A stretch of 64,000 nt of DNA from Serripes groenlandicus (GCA_031761405.1 JASEVX010000005.1:33918869-33982868), one strand, 5' to 3'; counted from the stretch's first letter, positions 20,721 to 32,504 are shown. The notes: a model not told the origin generated them from the sequence alone. Program-made: numbers and translations.

Positions 20721-20977
20721 CACGGGGAAACCAACAGTATGGACTCTTCGTAATGTATAGACCCGAATCAGCCTAAGCATGACACTCCAGGTTAACCCGG
20801 ACAGACACTTTCCGCCTTCTGTGGATTGTTTTCTGTTTCAGGAATCATTACTCTAAACGTCTTACCCCCAGAGACGGAATGTGTCGGCCTGGATCAGCCT
20901 GCGTGGATTGCGCAGGCTGATCCGGATCGATACATTCCGTAGAGTCCATAATGTTGGTTTTCTCGTGGAACGGTAGC
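20707..20977. mobile_element. Family C palindromic MITE, full copy
   Basis: ATGAGACGTTCCACGGGGAA at the left, TTTTCTCGTGGAACGG at the right, with internal GCCTTCTGTGGATTG and CAGCCTGCGTGGATTGCGCA. Confidence 0.8.
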
Positions 20978-21029
20978 TATTACATGTCAGTGTGATCCTG
21001 GTAACGATCAGTCTTATATTTGTCCAGGC

Positions 21030-21112
21030 TACTATAGAGTTTTATAGGCTGATCTGTGTCGATACATTACGCAGAGACCATAATGTTGGTATCCTCGTGG
21101 AACGGCTCATAT
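21030..21112. mobile_element. Family C MITE, right end only
   Basis: AGGCTGATCTGTGTCGATAC to CTCGTGGAACGGCTCATA. The rest of the element is missing. Confidence 0.75.
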
Positions 21113-21795
21113 ATAACTTTATGAACTGTGAGGTTTTTAGGTTTCTTATGTCTACTAACATACTTTGAAATAAAGTAAAACATAATCCCTTAAATTGTTT
21201 GATAAACTGAAATAGGGGCTAACTGAGAACATGTATCTAAAATACCACGAAGTTATATTGGGTCGGGACTGTTTAAGCAACATCTTTTCAATTCAAAATA
21301 TTTCAATAAATGTTTAGCAGGTCTATATAAAATTGCAATTCTATATAAAGGAACAATGTATTTGTTCGTATTTTCAAGAAATGGCAAAAGCAAATACAAA
21401 ACATAAACTAAAACCGTCTTTCGTAAACATGTTTCAGTGATACCAGGCATATGGGCATAACTAACATTTCACTAAACAGTTTTAAAAGGCCCGATCGGTG
21501 TTCAAACATCTTTGTAATTATTTTATTTAGTTGTTAGACTTTTAACAATATTCAAATGGAATCATTTAGTATGGCGACTGCTTCGCTATACCATGCGTTT
21601 CCGGGCTAATCCGCATTAATAACACTCAAGATAATATTTTCGTCAAGGCATTTGGGCAGTTGCTAAAGCCGGTACTGCAAATCATAAACGCTTGATTTAT
21701 AGTCGCTTGATATTGCTCAAATAGCCAACGACACTAGACAGTATAATATTGATCGATATTTATTGAACATTGAACATGTCGCTCCTTTTGAAACA
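21113..21795. other. No gene seen
   Basis: AT-rich, with short open frames only. Confidence 0.45.
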
Positions 21796-22235
21796 ATAAA
21801 GGTGCTGAACTCCAGATTATAGATAGTATAGTAAAACAAAAACAACAATTCGAAAGATGTCTTCAAATATTAGAATCAATATTCTTGGATAAAATAAGAG
21901 TAATATGTTCACTTTCTAGGAATACATTTGCTTTATAGGTACCTTGCTCGAACTCCTACAAGTATTTGCTCATCTTCCCTGGAAGACATAAACATTGTTT
22001 TATTCATCGATTAACTAATGTCACCCTAATTAACATCTTAATAATGATCAGTTATGCTTCATACCCAGTAAACCAAATTCTGTACATTTTCATGACTTTC
22101 AATTAACTGTTTTTCAACATTTACTGCCAAAACAGTTTTGAACTATTCATTACTTACATTGTTGTCAATATTAGCAACATTTGCAAGATTCAACATTTCA
22201 ATTGTTTATCTCCATCACGATTTCAGCACCTTTAA
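21796..22235. mobile_element. Family B MITE, long full copy
   Basis: Left end TAAAGGTGCTGAACTCCAGA, right end TTCAGCACCTTTAA. The interior includes ACTTTCAATTAACTG and TTACATTGTTGTCAATATTAG. It carries a segment (GCTTTATAGGTACCTTGCTC to TTAACTAATGTCACC) absent from the 5.5-kb copy but present on its own near 24393. TTAA is at the edges. Confidence 0.8.
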
Positions 22236-22494
22236 TATCAGAGTGCCTAGAAATCGTATATTCATGTTTCCAAAATCTTATAAATATATGTCGGTGGTAT
22301 AATCCGGATACATTTCCCGTGAGACTAATTTGATCTCCTTATAAGCTCCTAATGCATAAACCGATAATTAGGTATCATGATAAAGTAGCTGTGTTTCTGT
22401 GTCACTGGGGGGAACATCTTCTCTGTGCAGTGATGTATCACACTTGTCTCGCCAACCCATTCCAAGAGTGTCTCTTACATTATCAGCAAACAAA

Positions 22495-22762
22495 TATGAG
22501 CCGTTTCGCGAGAAAACCAACATTGTGGACTCTGCGTAAACCATCGACCCGGATCAGCCTAAGCATGCCGCGCAGGTTAATCCGGGCAGATACTTTTCGC
22601 CTCCTGTGGGATTTTCGGTTTCAGGGATCATTACTCTATACCTCTATCCCCTTGAGACGGAATGTGTCGGCCCGGATTATCATGCGCGGATTGCGCAGGC
22701 TGATCTGAGTCGATACATTACGCAGAGTCGATAATGTTGTTTTTTTCGTGGAACAGCTCATA
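22495..22762. mobile_element. Family C palindromic MITE, full copy
   Basis: TATGAGCCGTTTCGCGAGAA at the left and TTTCGTGGAACAGCTCATA at the right. The left half reads towards TTTTCGCCTCCTGTGGG, so it is inverted relative to the copy at 1748. The 118-codon overlapping frame is an artefact. Confidence 0.85.
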
Positions 22763-23003
22763 TCACATATCAGTGTGATCCTGGTAACTTATATTTGTCC
22801 AGACTACTATAGCGTTTTATATTTAGATATTGTGCAAAATTATTCAACATCTACGAAGAAAGTTGCAAGAAAGAAAATGGAAATACAAAATGGCTAAATC
22901 GATTATAAACATTTGACAAAGGATCAATATAGTAAGCAATCTATAATTCTCTCCATATCAAGGACAAAACGCATCGAACTTTTTTCCTATTTTATATATG
23001 CAA

Positions 23004-23269
23004 TATGAGCCGTCTCGCGAGAAAACCATCAATATGGTCTCTGCGTAAAGTATCGATCCTGATCAGCATAAGCATGCCGCGCAGGCTAACCCGGACAGAC
23101 ACTTTTTGCCTCCTGTGGATTTTCTGTATAAGGAATCATTACTCTATACCTCTATCCCCTAACACTGAATGTGTCTGCCCGAATCAGGCTGCGCGCACTG
23201 CGCACTATGATCTGAGTCGATACATTACGCAGAGGCCATACTGTTGGTTTTCTCGCGGGACGGCTCATA
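23004..23269. mobile_element. Family C palindromic MITE, full copy
   Basis: TATGAGCCGTCTCGCGAGAA and TTCTCGCGGGACGGCTCATA are near-perfect ends, among the best in the window. It is in the same orientation as the copy 500 bp upstream. Confidence 0.85.
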
Positions 23270-23740
23270 TGTTATCGGATCATATCATAACACCTTTGCT
23301 TATTTACGAAGTAATATTCATACCTTCTTATCAAATTGAATCCATGGGGACATAATGGAATAGACATCTATTTCATACCTTAAATCTTTATTCGGGAGCT
23401 TTATGACTCGCAGTTCAGCAAATTTCGACTCTCTCTGAAGCCGTATTTTAAATTTTAGAGCACAGCGAATCGAAATCAATTGCGTAAGCATTAGTATTGC
23501 GTAAACAATTGAATATAATTAAAACCTCGAATGCAACATGACTTAAATAAATTCATTTACTACATTTGCAAAATAGAAAGCAATCAGATAGTTCAAAACT
23601 TCTGATTGGGCTATACTACTAGACTCCAGGAACCAAACTATACATGTACATTTGTATTACATATACAACGGAGTTTCGGTTTACATTAAAGTATATTTCT
23701 TTTGGTCTCTTTAAAGGTTGACACATTGCTGTAACTCTCG
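23270..23740. other. No gene seen
   Basis: AT-rich, nothing recognisable. Confidence 0.45.
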
Positions 23741-23749
23741 AGTACTTAT

Positions 23750-23972
23750 TTATTTATTGGGATTTTACGCCGCTTTCAACATGTTTTCAATTATATCACG
23801 GCGACAGTTCACTTAGTCATGATCCCTGGGTAAACAAACCAGTACTAGGCTATAAAATGTGCCATGCCCAAGGGCAATCCACCATGACAGTAGTGCCGTG
23901 ACTGGGGATCGAACCCGTGACTCCCGGTTTCGAAATCCCCGACGCTAACCACTCGACCACAGCGGATTCTTA
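23750..23972 (-). mobile_element. tRNA-headed SINE, minus strand
   Basis: Read on the minus strand it starts GAATCCGCTGTGGTCGAGTG and continues with GTTAGCG (A box). The B box is GGGTTCGATCCCCAGTCACG, then a body and a 3' domain ending in GGCGTAAAATCCCAATAAAT. The head resembles a Ser/Leu-type tRNA (inference). Relatives are at 52406 and 52750. Confidence 0.8.
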
Positions 23973-24392
23973 ACTCTGATTTATATTCAGAATCGCGATA
24001 ATGAGAAAACAATACCTCTACATTTGACAAGCCAACGGTTTTCAACAAGGGAAGCAGACTTAGATTTAAATAACTATTGATTCGTCTGTCAGTCAGAATG
24101 CAAATGTTGAATGTAAACCTGTAACTTTTGCAATTCGTGTGAAATCTTTGTACCATTAAACACAATATAAAATGTAAGCTGTGATTCAAATTGGTTCGAA
24201 CAACCGGTTAAATCAGTATGGCTTCCAGATAAGTCATATAATAAATCTTCATATTTAGTTGGGTTATATTTTGTTTTATATATGTAACCATGTTTATTGC
24301 TGTATGCCATTAATAAATGTCCGTTTTCATTCAATCTGATCTTATATGTTTTATTTATGACATACAAGTCCTACTGCCCTTGTTATGAATGC
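23973..24392. other. Unidentified stretch with a 92-codon minus frame
   Basis: The minus frame 24089-24367 contains RLNENGHLLMAYSNKHGYIY but no domain I recognise, and no splice context supports an exon. Confidence 0.3.
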
Positions 24393-24485
24393 TTTATAGG
24401 TACCTTGCTCGAACTCCTACAAGTATTTGATCCTCCCTGGAAGACATAAACATTGTTTTATTCATCGATTAACTAATGTCACCCA
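24393..24485. repeat. Family B internal segment on its own
   Basis: GCTTTATAGGTACCTTGCTC to TTAACTAATGTCACC matches the extra segment in the 21796-22235 copy with a 3-bp deletion. A solitary B-like end (CGACTGAACTCCAGATC) is at 24814, so a longer relative with unrelated filling may span 24393-24830. Confidence 0.6.
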
Positions 24486-25320
24486 TGGCAAACTGTGACA
24501 TACTGACAATTCACGTAGATTTGAAAACCTAGGATAGTATGTCAACAAAATAGTTCAGTATGATTTATCTTTTATTGAATATATATAAAAAGAGCCAAAA
24601 TTTCAGTCATATATAACATAGAATCAAAATAATAAAATAATAATAAATGAAATAAAAATAATAATGTCGCATGTAAAATTAAGCATATATATATATATTT
24701 ACAGGTAAACACTTTCTTCAAACTTTGGCATGTATAAAGTATTGCTTCTCCACATTTGCCTCATAGGCATCTGTTAGTTTCCTGTATGATGTAAGTCAAA
24801 CGTGTTAAAGCGACTGAACTCCAGATCCCAACTGTCGAAAAAAAAAAAAAAAGATTTTTAAGAATATAAGTGTTATTTTTGTATTTTGGCATTAAAATAT
24901 GATAACTGACATATTACATACCCCTATAATCGGTGAGATTTTCTTGTTTTCGATACTTTTTCCATCGCAAATTCTACCCTGTCAGTAACGGGGTAAGTAT
25001 TTTTAAATAGGAAACCCCTTCATCGGGACAATTGAAAACGACTCCAGTTCACTTTATTGATAAAAAAAGATACATTTTCTACCCTGGTTTTACTTGGATA
25101 ACATAAAGAATAACATTTAGATCGAATTCGAGTTTTTTTGGGGTTTTTTGTTTTTGTTTCGTGCCATCTTGATTTCCGTCGCTTTAACAACAGATTAACA
25201 TCTCACATGCCATTTGTAATTACTATAAACTATTGCTTGTCCAGCCTCATTCTGCGTATGACTTTTGAGCAGGCGTAATCAAATAAAGAAATCATCTGGC
25301 CAACCATAAAAATACACCAT
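24486..25320. other. AT-rich stretch with TA and poly-A tracts
   Basis: Short tracts at about 24690-24702 (TA) and 24838-24853 (A). Otherwise nothing recognised. Confidence 0.45.
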
Positions 25321-25329
25321 TCAGTCAAT

Positions 25330-25402
25330 GGGACATCTGCTCGCAAAATGGCAATATTTGCCGAGTGCCAGGGTAAACAACACCAACAAACAACAACAAC
25401 AG
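25330..25402 (+). mobile_element. SINE 3'-domain remnant
   Basis: CATCTGCTCGCAAAATGGCA then TATTTGCCGAGTGCCAGGGT and AAACAACACCAACAAACAAC. This is the end of a mollusc-type SINE ending in CCAACAAACAAC. The same end occurs at 41930-42013. Confidence 0.6.
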
Positions 25403-25671
25403 GACATCATTACAATTTATGCTTTACAAATAAATAGAGTATGACTGTTGAGCTAGGTGTGTTATACTTATTTACATAAATTATCCACACTACACAGACA
25501 TGCAATCTGCTTCATAAACTATCTAACCCATGTACAATATGACAATCTATTGTCCTACAATAAAACAATAGTTGACTGGATTATGCTTGGCTTACGTCCC
25601 GATCGATGTAAACTGATATGAATATCAGGTCGTAAGTCTTTGCTTACTAGGCCTAGGTAGGATAGTTATCA

Positions 25672-25890
25672 TTAACCCTTTCCCACATATAGACGATTTT
25701 TGACACATTAGCAGCAGACGACTTTTGAAAACAGTGTGACAAAAGGAGAAATTGCTCAAAACGAGCAATTTCCCCCTTTTGCCACAATGTTTTCAATAAT
25801 CAAATTTCCAGTTATAGAGATTTTCTACATCTTAGCTTTATTGTTTTCAAAGTCGTCTGCTGCAGATTTGTTGTATGTGGGAAAGGGTTG
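25672..25890. mobile_element. Family A MITE, full copy
   Basis: TTAACCCTTTCCCACATATA and TTGTATGTGGGAAAGGGTTG ends. The core hairpin pairs GTGACAAAAGGAGAAATTGC with its complement around the loop CAAAACG. This copy is close to the apparent consensus. Confidence 0.9.
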
Positions 25891-26456
25891 ACACATACAT
25901 TACGTGAGTTTTTGTTTGTAGAAAGTATAGATATCACTGGTTTTGTCTTTCCTAGACTACCCATAAGCATTGCGAATAATCGGCTTCTAAAGCCATTTTG
26001 AGTAAACTTTGAAGCTAAAGAGATGAGATAGAGGATTTATTCACGAAGCTGATTATACTTATGCTAATGAATAGGTCAAGTAAGATAAACGGTTTCATGT
26101 CACAAAACGTACATTGTCAACATAAAAATGGACATAGCATATGAAAAAGAGCAGTACTTTATTATTGAAACATAACTGATTGACCATGCTAGTAGACGTG
26201 CTATATACTCAACATTCTATGTCATGTTATTGTTAAAGTATCAGATTATCTGAACATTGCTATTCCTGGAGATACGTTTATAAGTATCCCATGGAGTGCC
26301 ATCAACTCGGTTTACCAGACTCATAGACATAGAAATACAAACACAATATAAACCATATTCCCTGTGTTTATGGCCGCAATAGCGGTAATTACCATAGTGT
26401 GCAGTTACGTCACACGGTTGCTATAGCTTACCAACCTCCTCATATTGGAGAAGTTA
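25891..26456. other. No gene seen
   Basis: No recognisable element or domain. Confidence 0.45.
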
Positions 26457-26684
26457 TTAACCCTTTCCCACATACATTTGATCTGCAGCAGAAGACGTTG
26501 AAACCATTCAAGCAAAAAAAGCAGGAAATCTCTAAAGATGGAAATATAACTTTTGGATTGTGTGGATAATATTGTGACAATAGGGGAAATTGGTCGTTTT
26601 TGAGCAATTTCCCAATTTATCACACTGTTTTTAACAATCGTCGGCGTCAGAAAATGTCTGCATATTGAAATAGGGAAGAGTTAA
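26457..26684. mobile_element. Family A MITE, full copy, variant
   Basis: TTAACCCTTTCCCACATACA to AAATAGGGAAGAGTTAA. The core hairpin is imperfect (TAGGGGAAATTGGTCG / GAGCAATTTCCCAATT). Only 60 bp separate it from the next copy. Confidence 0.8.
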
Positions 26685-26743
26685 TTCTATAAAAAACGAA
26701 TTCTTTCCGTGAAAAGAAGGGGCCATATTTGTCGCTAGCGATA

Positions 26744-26943
26744 TTAACCCTTTCCCTCATATAGACGCTTTCTGACACCTCTGCAGCAGACGGCTTTTTG
26801 AAAACATTGTGACAAAAGAAGAAATTGCTCAATTTTTAGTTTTTAGTCATAGGTTATATCCATTATAGAAATTTTCCATTTTTTTTAACAAAATATTTTC
26901 AAAGTCGTCTGCTGCAGAATTGTCGTATGAGGGAACGTGTTAA
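26744..26943. mobile_element. Family A MITE, CTCATA subfamily
   Basis: TTAACCCTTTCCCTCATATA to GTCGTATGAGGGAACGTGTT followed by AA. It belongs to a subfamily with CTCATA/TATGAG instead of CACATA/TATGTG in both ends. The right half of the core hairpin is deleted. Confidence 0.8.
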
Positions 26944-27280
26944 CTTATTGTATAAAACCTGATTAGGCAAACACATTTTGACAATTTCCATTCAAAGCCA
27001 TTACTTCCCCCATTAGCCTAAGCGGTTAGAACGACTGACTAGTCCTCATCCTAAACGTTGTGAGTATATTACACCGATGTCAAACCAAGCCAGTCTTTTG
27101 ATGTCTCGATATGCTATATTCAGACGTTATTATATTATTATATTATCCAATACAGATTTTCAATTTCACACATAGTATGCCTTTAGGAAATCCGATGAGC
27201 AGATCAGACAAATTACATGACTTACAAAGTAACGGGCGCAATTTAAGTAGCGTTATTTGAACTCAAAAGCTATATGGATC

Positions 27281-27497
27281 TTAACCATTTCCCTCATATA
27301 TACGCTTTCTGACGCCTCTGCAGCAGACGGCTTTTTGAAAACATAGTGACAAAAGAAGAAATTGCACAAAACGTGCAATTTCTCCTTTTGCCACAATGTT
27401 TTCCACTTTTTGTCATAGGTTGAGAGGATTTCTATGTTATGACAAAATACGTCCAAAGTCGTCTGCTGCAGAGTTGTCGTATGAGGGAAAGGGTTAA
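27281..27497. mobile_element. Family A MITE, CTCATA subfamily, full copy
   Basis: TTAACCATTTCCCTCATATA to CGTATGAGGGAAAGGGTTAA. Core GAAATTGCACAAAACGTGCA keeps pairing through a compensated change (GCAC/GTGC for GCTC/GAGC). Confidence 0.85.
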
Positions 27498-28423
27498 TCA
27501 GCGTAAGGTGAAAACAGTCCCTTGCGCATGTCGGTTTAATCATATGTCGCAAGCAGACGCAATTACATTTCAATTTCTCCGCTAAATAGAGGATATTTTA
27601 TGAGTGTTTTTTTTAGTATCTTTTTTTATAAACGAGTTTATTAAGATCGTATGCCGCGAGCCCTTGCGAGTTTATTAAAAGTGAAAATAAATAAACACGA
27701 ATGAGATGCATTGTTTATTCTATTTGTAACATACATTGATTCATGAGGGGTATTTCGAAAAGAATGTACATGTTATTTGCCGGTAGTGACTAACGTCATG
27801 ACGTCAAACCGCTGATGAGACGTTTTTTGCATAGTTTGGTTTCAGCGTTGTAACAAAGACTTGAACGTTACTCTGGAAACCAAACATATATGATATGTTT
27901 ACGTAATGGAATCACTGGCCGCCTGCATTGATGAAGTATAACCAGTAATGATACCTTTGATAAAAAACAACAACATAAGATCAGCCCTATATACATACTT
28001 TCAATAGCTGATCCATTTATCTTGAGTAGCTATCATGTTGGAATGACAAGAAGATCCCATATTTTTGCAGCTCGTATCAATGTAGAAATATTTGCGGACA
28101 ATGCGTATTCTGATTTGACTGCCTACATTCTAAGGGTCATCTGGTTTCAATTATCGTTTCATGACAAGTCTCACTCGCCATTTTCCTCTTTATAAAATGA
28201 TTACAATTATTTTACAGACGTATTTTTACTAGATTAAACACGTTTAAGTCATTGAACACAGACCAAACGATATTAGATTGTTTTTGTGATTGATATAGGT
28301 GGTACGATTACTTTAACTTTACGTTCATTTTGATTGATTTTGTGTAAATATGGCCAATTTCAAACGAACCGAAAGAAGTAATTTCCTCTGATAGTTAATA
28401 TTACAAGGTTAAGTCATTAGTTT
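27498..28423. other. No gene seen
   Basis: AT-rich, with no recognisable element. Confidence 0.45.
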
Positions 28424-28625
28424 AGTTTAAACTTATTTATTTTTCATCAAATACAATACAAGCTTTAAACTTATATTATTCCCGCTCGATGTCTTCTACC
28501 TGGAGACATAACCAGTATTCGCGCCTTTTGCGAGATCAAAATTCCGAAGACAGAATCCGCTCATTACGGGATTCGACCCGGGACGTTTGGCGCGAAAGGC
28601 CGACGCTCTGTATACAACTGTATAT
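28424..28625 (-). mobile_element. S2 SINE, minus strand
   Basis: TAGTTTAAACTTATTTATTT is the reverse of the S2 tail. ATGTCTTCTACCTGGAGAC and GGGATTCGACCCGGGACG (B-box complement) follow, and GGCCGACGCTCTG is the head. Overlapping 64-68 codon frames are artefacts. Confidence 0.75.
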
Positions 28626-28991
28626 TTGTCTTCCAGGAAAGCATTATGTTTGTCCTTTTCCCGGTTTTTTTCAATCGTCTTACAGAACACTTTAAGTGAA
28701 AACTGATTGTTCTAGTTATGTATAGAATGTGCAATTACATGGCTGGAATTCCACCAACGTTTCTTAGCGATAAGTTATACTTAAATACTCAAAAGGATCG
28801 TAACGAAATATCAAACCGCTGTAGTATGGATAAACCAAGTCATGTAAACGATTGACAATTCGAAAACAGTTGAGATAACAACCATTTTAAAAACGTTGCA
28901 CTTTTTTTTAAACTATACGACCTTGTATATTTTAATTGTCGAAAAGCGGATGTAAGATTAATTTTCCATTGTATAGTAGAGTTTGTATATT

Positions 28992-29181
28992 CCTTTACTC
29001 ACATACAACACATGTGTAGCAGACGACTTTGAAAACATATAAATGAGACAAAATAGGGTTGAAAACATTGTGAAAAAGGAGAAAGTGCTCATAATGCGCA
29101 AAGTCGCCTCTTGTCCCAATGTTTTCAAATGTCGTCTTGTGCAGAGGCGTCAACATGCGTTTGTATGTGGGAAAGGGTTAA
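28992..29181. mobile_element. Family A MITE, decayed
   Basis: CCTTTACTCACATACAACAC at the left, TGTATGTGGGAAAGGGTTAA at the right. The core is GAGAAAGTGCTCATAATGCG. Confidence 0.75.
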
Positions 29182-29396
29182 TCGCAGTTGACCTTATGGA
29201 GAATTGCAGCAAATTCGCTGAAGAGAAAATAACTTATTCGCGATATCGTGCACTTAATTCTGTTATCAAATATTAACTGGTACGTTGGATTTCCTACTAC
29301 CATTCGAGAGTCATATAAAGAAAAAAACAGTGATAAATAAGAAATCTGGTTGACTGTATTTATAATGTTATTATCACAACACTGATAGTCAATGTG

Positions 29397-29603
29397 TGGA
29401 GACAGTGGTGCAGAGGGTAGATCGTCAGCCTCTCGTACCAAAGTCCCTAGTTCGAATCCCGTCATGTGCGGGTTCTGCCTTTGAGAATCACAAAAACGGT
29501 GCGAGTAGTTGGTTAAGTCTCCAGGAAGCAGACATCGAGCGTGATTAATAAAAGCGGCAAGCTTGTTTCACAATCGAAGTAAAATAAATAAGTCTAAACT
29601 GAA
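29397..29603 (+). mobile_element. S2 SINE
   Basis: GTGGAGACAGTGGTGCAGAG head start, CTAGTTCGAATCCCGTCATG B box, GTTAAGTCTCCAGGAAGCAG body, tail AAATAAATAAGTCTAAACTG. It shows the single-copy form of the head unit that is triplicated at 8391. Confidence 0.8.
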
Positions 29604-30030
29604 GAGTGAAGCCAGTCCTACCAATTCCAGGCCGTTCAAGCACATACGAATGCATAGTGTTTTGGCATAACAGTTTTTTTTTCAATAACGTCATTGTTCT
29701 ATTTACTGATTTCCTTTGGGAAAACACGGTAGAATTCCGACAACGGTTTTACAGAACCATGATTTGACATTACCTGTAACCAATATATTAAGTGGTGCTA
29801 GCAGCAAGATTACTTTTATTAATAAAATTGAATTGCTATCATCATTGCTTGTAACACAGCTATGAGACTTTCTTTTCGCATCAACACAACGTACAACGTG
29901 AGGATACAGGACATGGATATAAACGCCCCCTTTCAACAAACTGGCATGTTATTCGCTCAGGCATGATTGGATATCATGTTAATTGTCAAAAATTAACGTT
30001 TGAAAGGTACTGTGCAGGCTTTAAATACAA
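29604..30030. other. No gene seen
   Basis: Nothing recognisable apart from short open frames. Confidence 0.4.
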
Positions 30031-30281
30031 TCGAGGGCTTGACGTGAAACTGTTGTAATTAAAATTGGTATTTATTTACTAAGGTTAATCACCTCGCCAT
30101 AAAGTCTTTATAAGCGTTAAATCATTTTTAACAAATAGAAACAATGGAAATGTAGGTGCCATTGCTCGTTCTGAGCAATGGCACCTAAATTTGCATTGTT
30201 TATAAAGGGGTCATAATTGACCCTAAACCAGGGATTTCAAAATCGGTTTTTAGTTACAACCGTTTCACGCCAAGACCTCGA
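30031..30281. mobile_element. Family D palindromic MITE, full copy
   Basis: TCGAGGGCTTGACGTGAAAC and CGTTTCACGCCAAGACCTCG are inverted ends. The central hairpin is AGGTGCCATTGCTCGTTCTG / AGCAATGGCACCTAA. Other copies are at 49178 and 52993. Confidence 0.85.
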
Positions 30282-30335
30282 AATATGATCATGTTATTCA
30301 GAGCGACACATACAACGTACCAAACCCCTCAAACA

Positions 30336-30545
30336 CGTTGGCGTAGTGATAGAGCGTCCGCATCGGGTTGCGGTGGTCGCAGGTTCGATACCCGGCCGGG
30401 TCATATCAATACAAAGACTTAGAAATGATAGAAATGACTTTCCTCCTTAGCGCTCATGATAGTGGGGTTCGTATTTCGACTGACTCGCGGATTTCAGGAT
30501 TAATGAACAAGTGACACTGTTAACTTACACGGAAACGACATTATA
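30336..30545 (+). mobile_element. S3 SINE
   Basis: TTGGCGTAGTGATAGAGCGT (A box), GCAGGTTCGATACCCGGCCG (B box), CTCCTTAGCGCTCATGATAG body, GGAAACGACATTATATAAG end. It abuts the TAAG microsatellite of the LINE remnant that follows. Confidence 0.8.
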
Positions 30546-31260
30546 TAAGTAAGTAAGTAAGTAAGTACATTTTTGTATTATAGTGACATGTGCATACAAT
30601 ATGTTACAAATTATGTACAGAATACAAGCACCCGGCCCAGTGGACCTATAAGTCACCTAAATTGAATAAATAATAAATATACGTGAACTATCTGAAGTAA
30701 TGATTCGATTTTAAATGGCAAGTTATATATCCTGATAATTGCAATAACTCTAACAAATATAATTTACAAATGTTAATCCATTCTCATTATAGTATATTAT
30801 AAACAGTTCATTCATCGGTATGGTATAATGGTAATACAATGATATAATAGTGAAATGATCAAACTCTATCTCATAAATGGCAATAATAGCATAATTGATA
30901 AATTAACGGTATACCATTTACTCTGAATACATAACGGATCGTCTACGCATATAAGCTTTAACAATACATTTTGCAGAAATCGTTGGGAAAACATTTATTA
31001 AATGACACAATTTGAGTTCTGTATTTAAAAGAATGAAATCGTGTTGTCGTAAAATATCAACAAACAAATAAGTCCTGTTATTGTTATATAGATCACAAGT
31101 CAGTAAAAAATGTTTCTCATCCTCTATGGCTACTAAATCACAAAATCTACGAGTTCATCATATAACTGGAATCTTTTTTGAAAACGGAGTAAAACACTTT
31201 TTCAAACACACTCAGCGAAGATTTTGATGGTACACACTTTATTAAAATCTTTGATTCCAA
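30545..31260 (-). pseudogene. CR1-like LINE 3' end, minus strand
   Basis: The plus-strand (TAAG)n tract at about 30545-30568 is the 3' tail. The 3' UTR precedes it and shares CCCGGCCCAGTGGACCTATA with the remnant at 53797. On the minus strand, 31145 to 30918 translates to FCDLVAIEDEKHFLLTCDLY, NNNRTYLFVDILRQHDF, and on to a stop. IEDE-x-H-F-L-x-x-C-x-x-Y is the C-terminal Cys/His segment found after the reverse transcriptase in CR1/L2-like LINEs. Upstream coding sequence is frameshifted and fades by about 31260. No reverse transcriptase or endonuclease core remains. Confidence 0.7.
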
Positions 31261-31475
31261 ATCACGATACTGTTTATCCTATCAATTGTGGATGCTAAAC
31301 ATATATATACAAGTGTTCTTTCTGATAGTGAATGCATGGTAAATCATAATTGATCCAAATAAATAAATATTTGTCTTATAAGGAAAGTTACATTTTGCAT
31401 TTTCAATTAAAATGCTCATTTCCATTCTTATTTGGAATTTTCCATTTTGGCACTTACAATTAAAATGCCCATTTT

Positions 31476-32296
31476 CACTCAACCTATTATTGCGACTTTT
31501 CATTTGTCATACTATTTCAACCGCTCCTGGGTCCTGTGTCGTCTCCTTTGTTAACACAACTGAATAAAACACAACTATTAAGTTAGACGTTATGGTAAGA
31601 ATTATTGTTGGTACCAAAACAGGCAACTCAAAACATTTAATGATATGAGCCGTCCTGCGAGAAAACCAACACTATGGCGTCTACGTAATGTATCGACCAA
31701 GATCAGCCTGCGCAGTCCGCGCATACTGATCCGGGACGACACATTCCATCTCAGGGGGATAGAGGTATAAGGTCATGATTCCTGAAACTGAAAATTCACA
31801 GGAGGCGAAACATGTCTGTCCGGGTAAGCCTGCGCGGCATGCTTAAGCTGATCCGGGTCTATACTTCACTCAACCTATTCTTGTGGTTTTTTATTTTTGT
31901 CATACAAGTTCAGCCGATCCTGGGTCCTGAGTCGTCTCCTTTGTTAACAGAACTGAACAAAACATAACTATTACGTCAGATGTTAAGATGATAAGAATTA
32001 TTGTTGGTACCAAAACAGGCAACACACAACATGTAATGATATTGAGCCGTCACGCGAAAAAAACAACAGTACGGCCTCTGCGTATAATGTATCGACCCAG
32101 ATCAGCCTACGCAGTACGCGTCGAACTAGTCTGATCCGGGCGGACATATTCCGTCTCAGGGGATAGAGGTATAGCGTAATGATTCCTGAAACAGAAAACC
32201 CACAGGAGGCGAAAAGTGTCTATCCGAGTCAGCCTGCTCGACATGCTTAGGCTGATCCGAGTCCACATTGTTGGTTTTCTTTTAGGACGGCTCATA
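31476..32296. repeat. Tandem pair of a 392-bp unit carrying a family C MITE
   Basis: CACTCAACCTATT starts copies at 31476 and 31868. Each contains GGTCCTG-GTCGTCTCCTTTG, TTATTGTTGGTACCAAAACA and then a family C element (31644-31867, and 32042-32296, the latter complete to CGGCTCATA). Divergence is visible throughout, so the duplication is older than those at 14.9 and 19.8 kb. Confidence 0.85.
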
Positions 32297-32504
32297 TTTG
32301 AAAATGATTGAGTGACATTAAATCAATCACCTATTGCTTTTTGACTTTGGTGTAGCTAGACTGCATGTAATACACTAACCGATGGTTCAATTGAAAGTGT
32401 ATTATACAATAAACTGAAAAGTAACAAAAATGGCAGGTAATTTACCAATAGAAATTTATAACTTGCATTAAACGTCGGTCCGAACAGTATGTTGATAACT
32501 AACT

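Noticed and set aside
22352..22708. 118-codon plus frame and similar frames such as 23005-23355 and 45805-46035
   Set aside because: They are translations of family C palindromes, which recur in many copies and in both orientations.
28424..28700. Minus and plus frames of 64-68 codons
   Set aside because: They lie within the S2 SINE copy.
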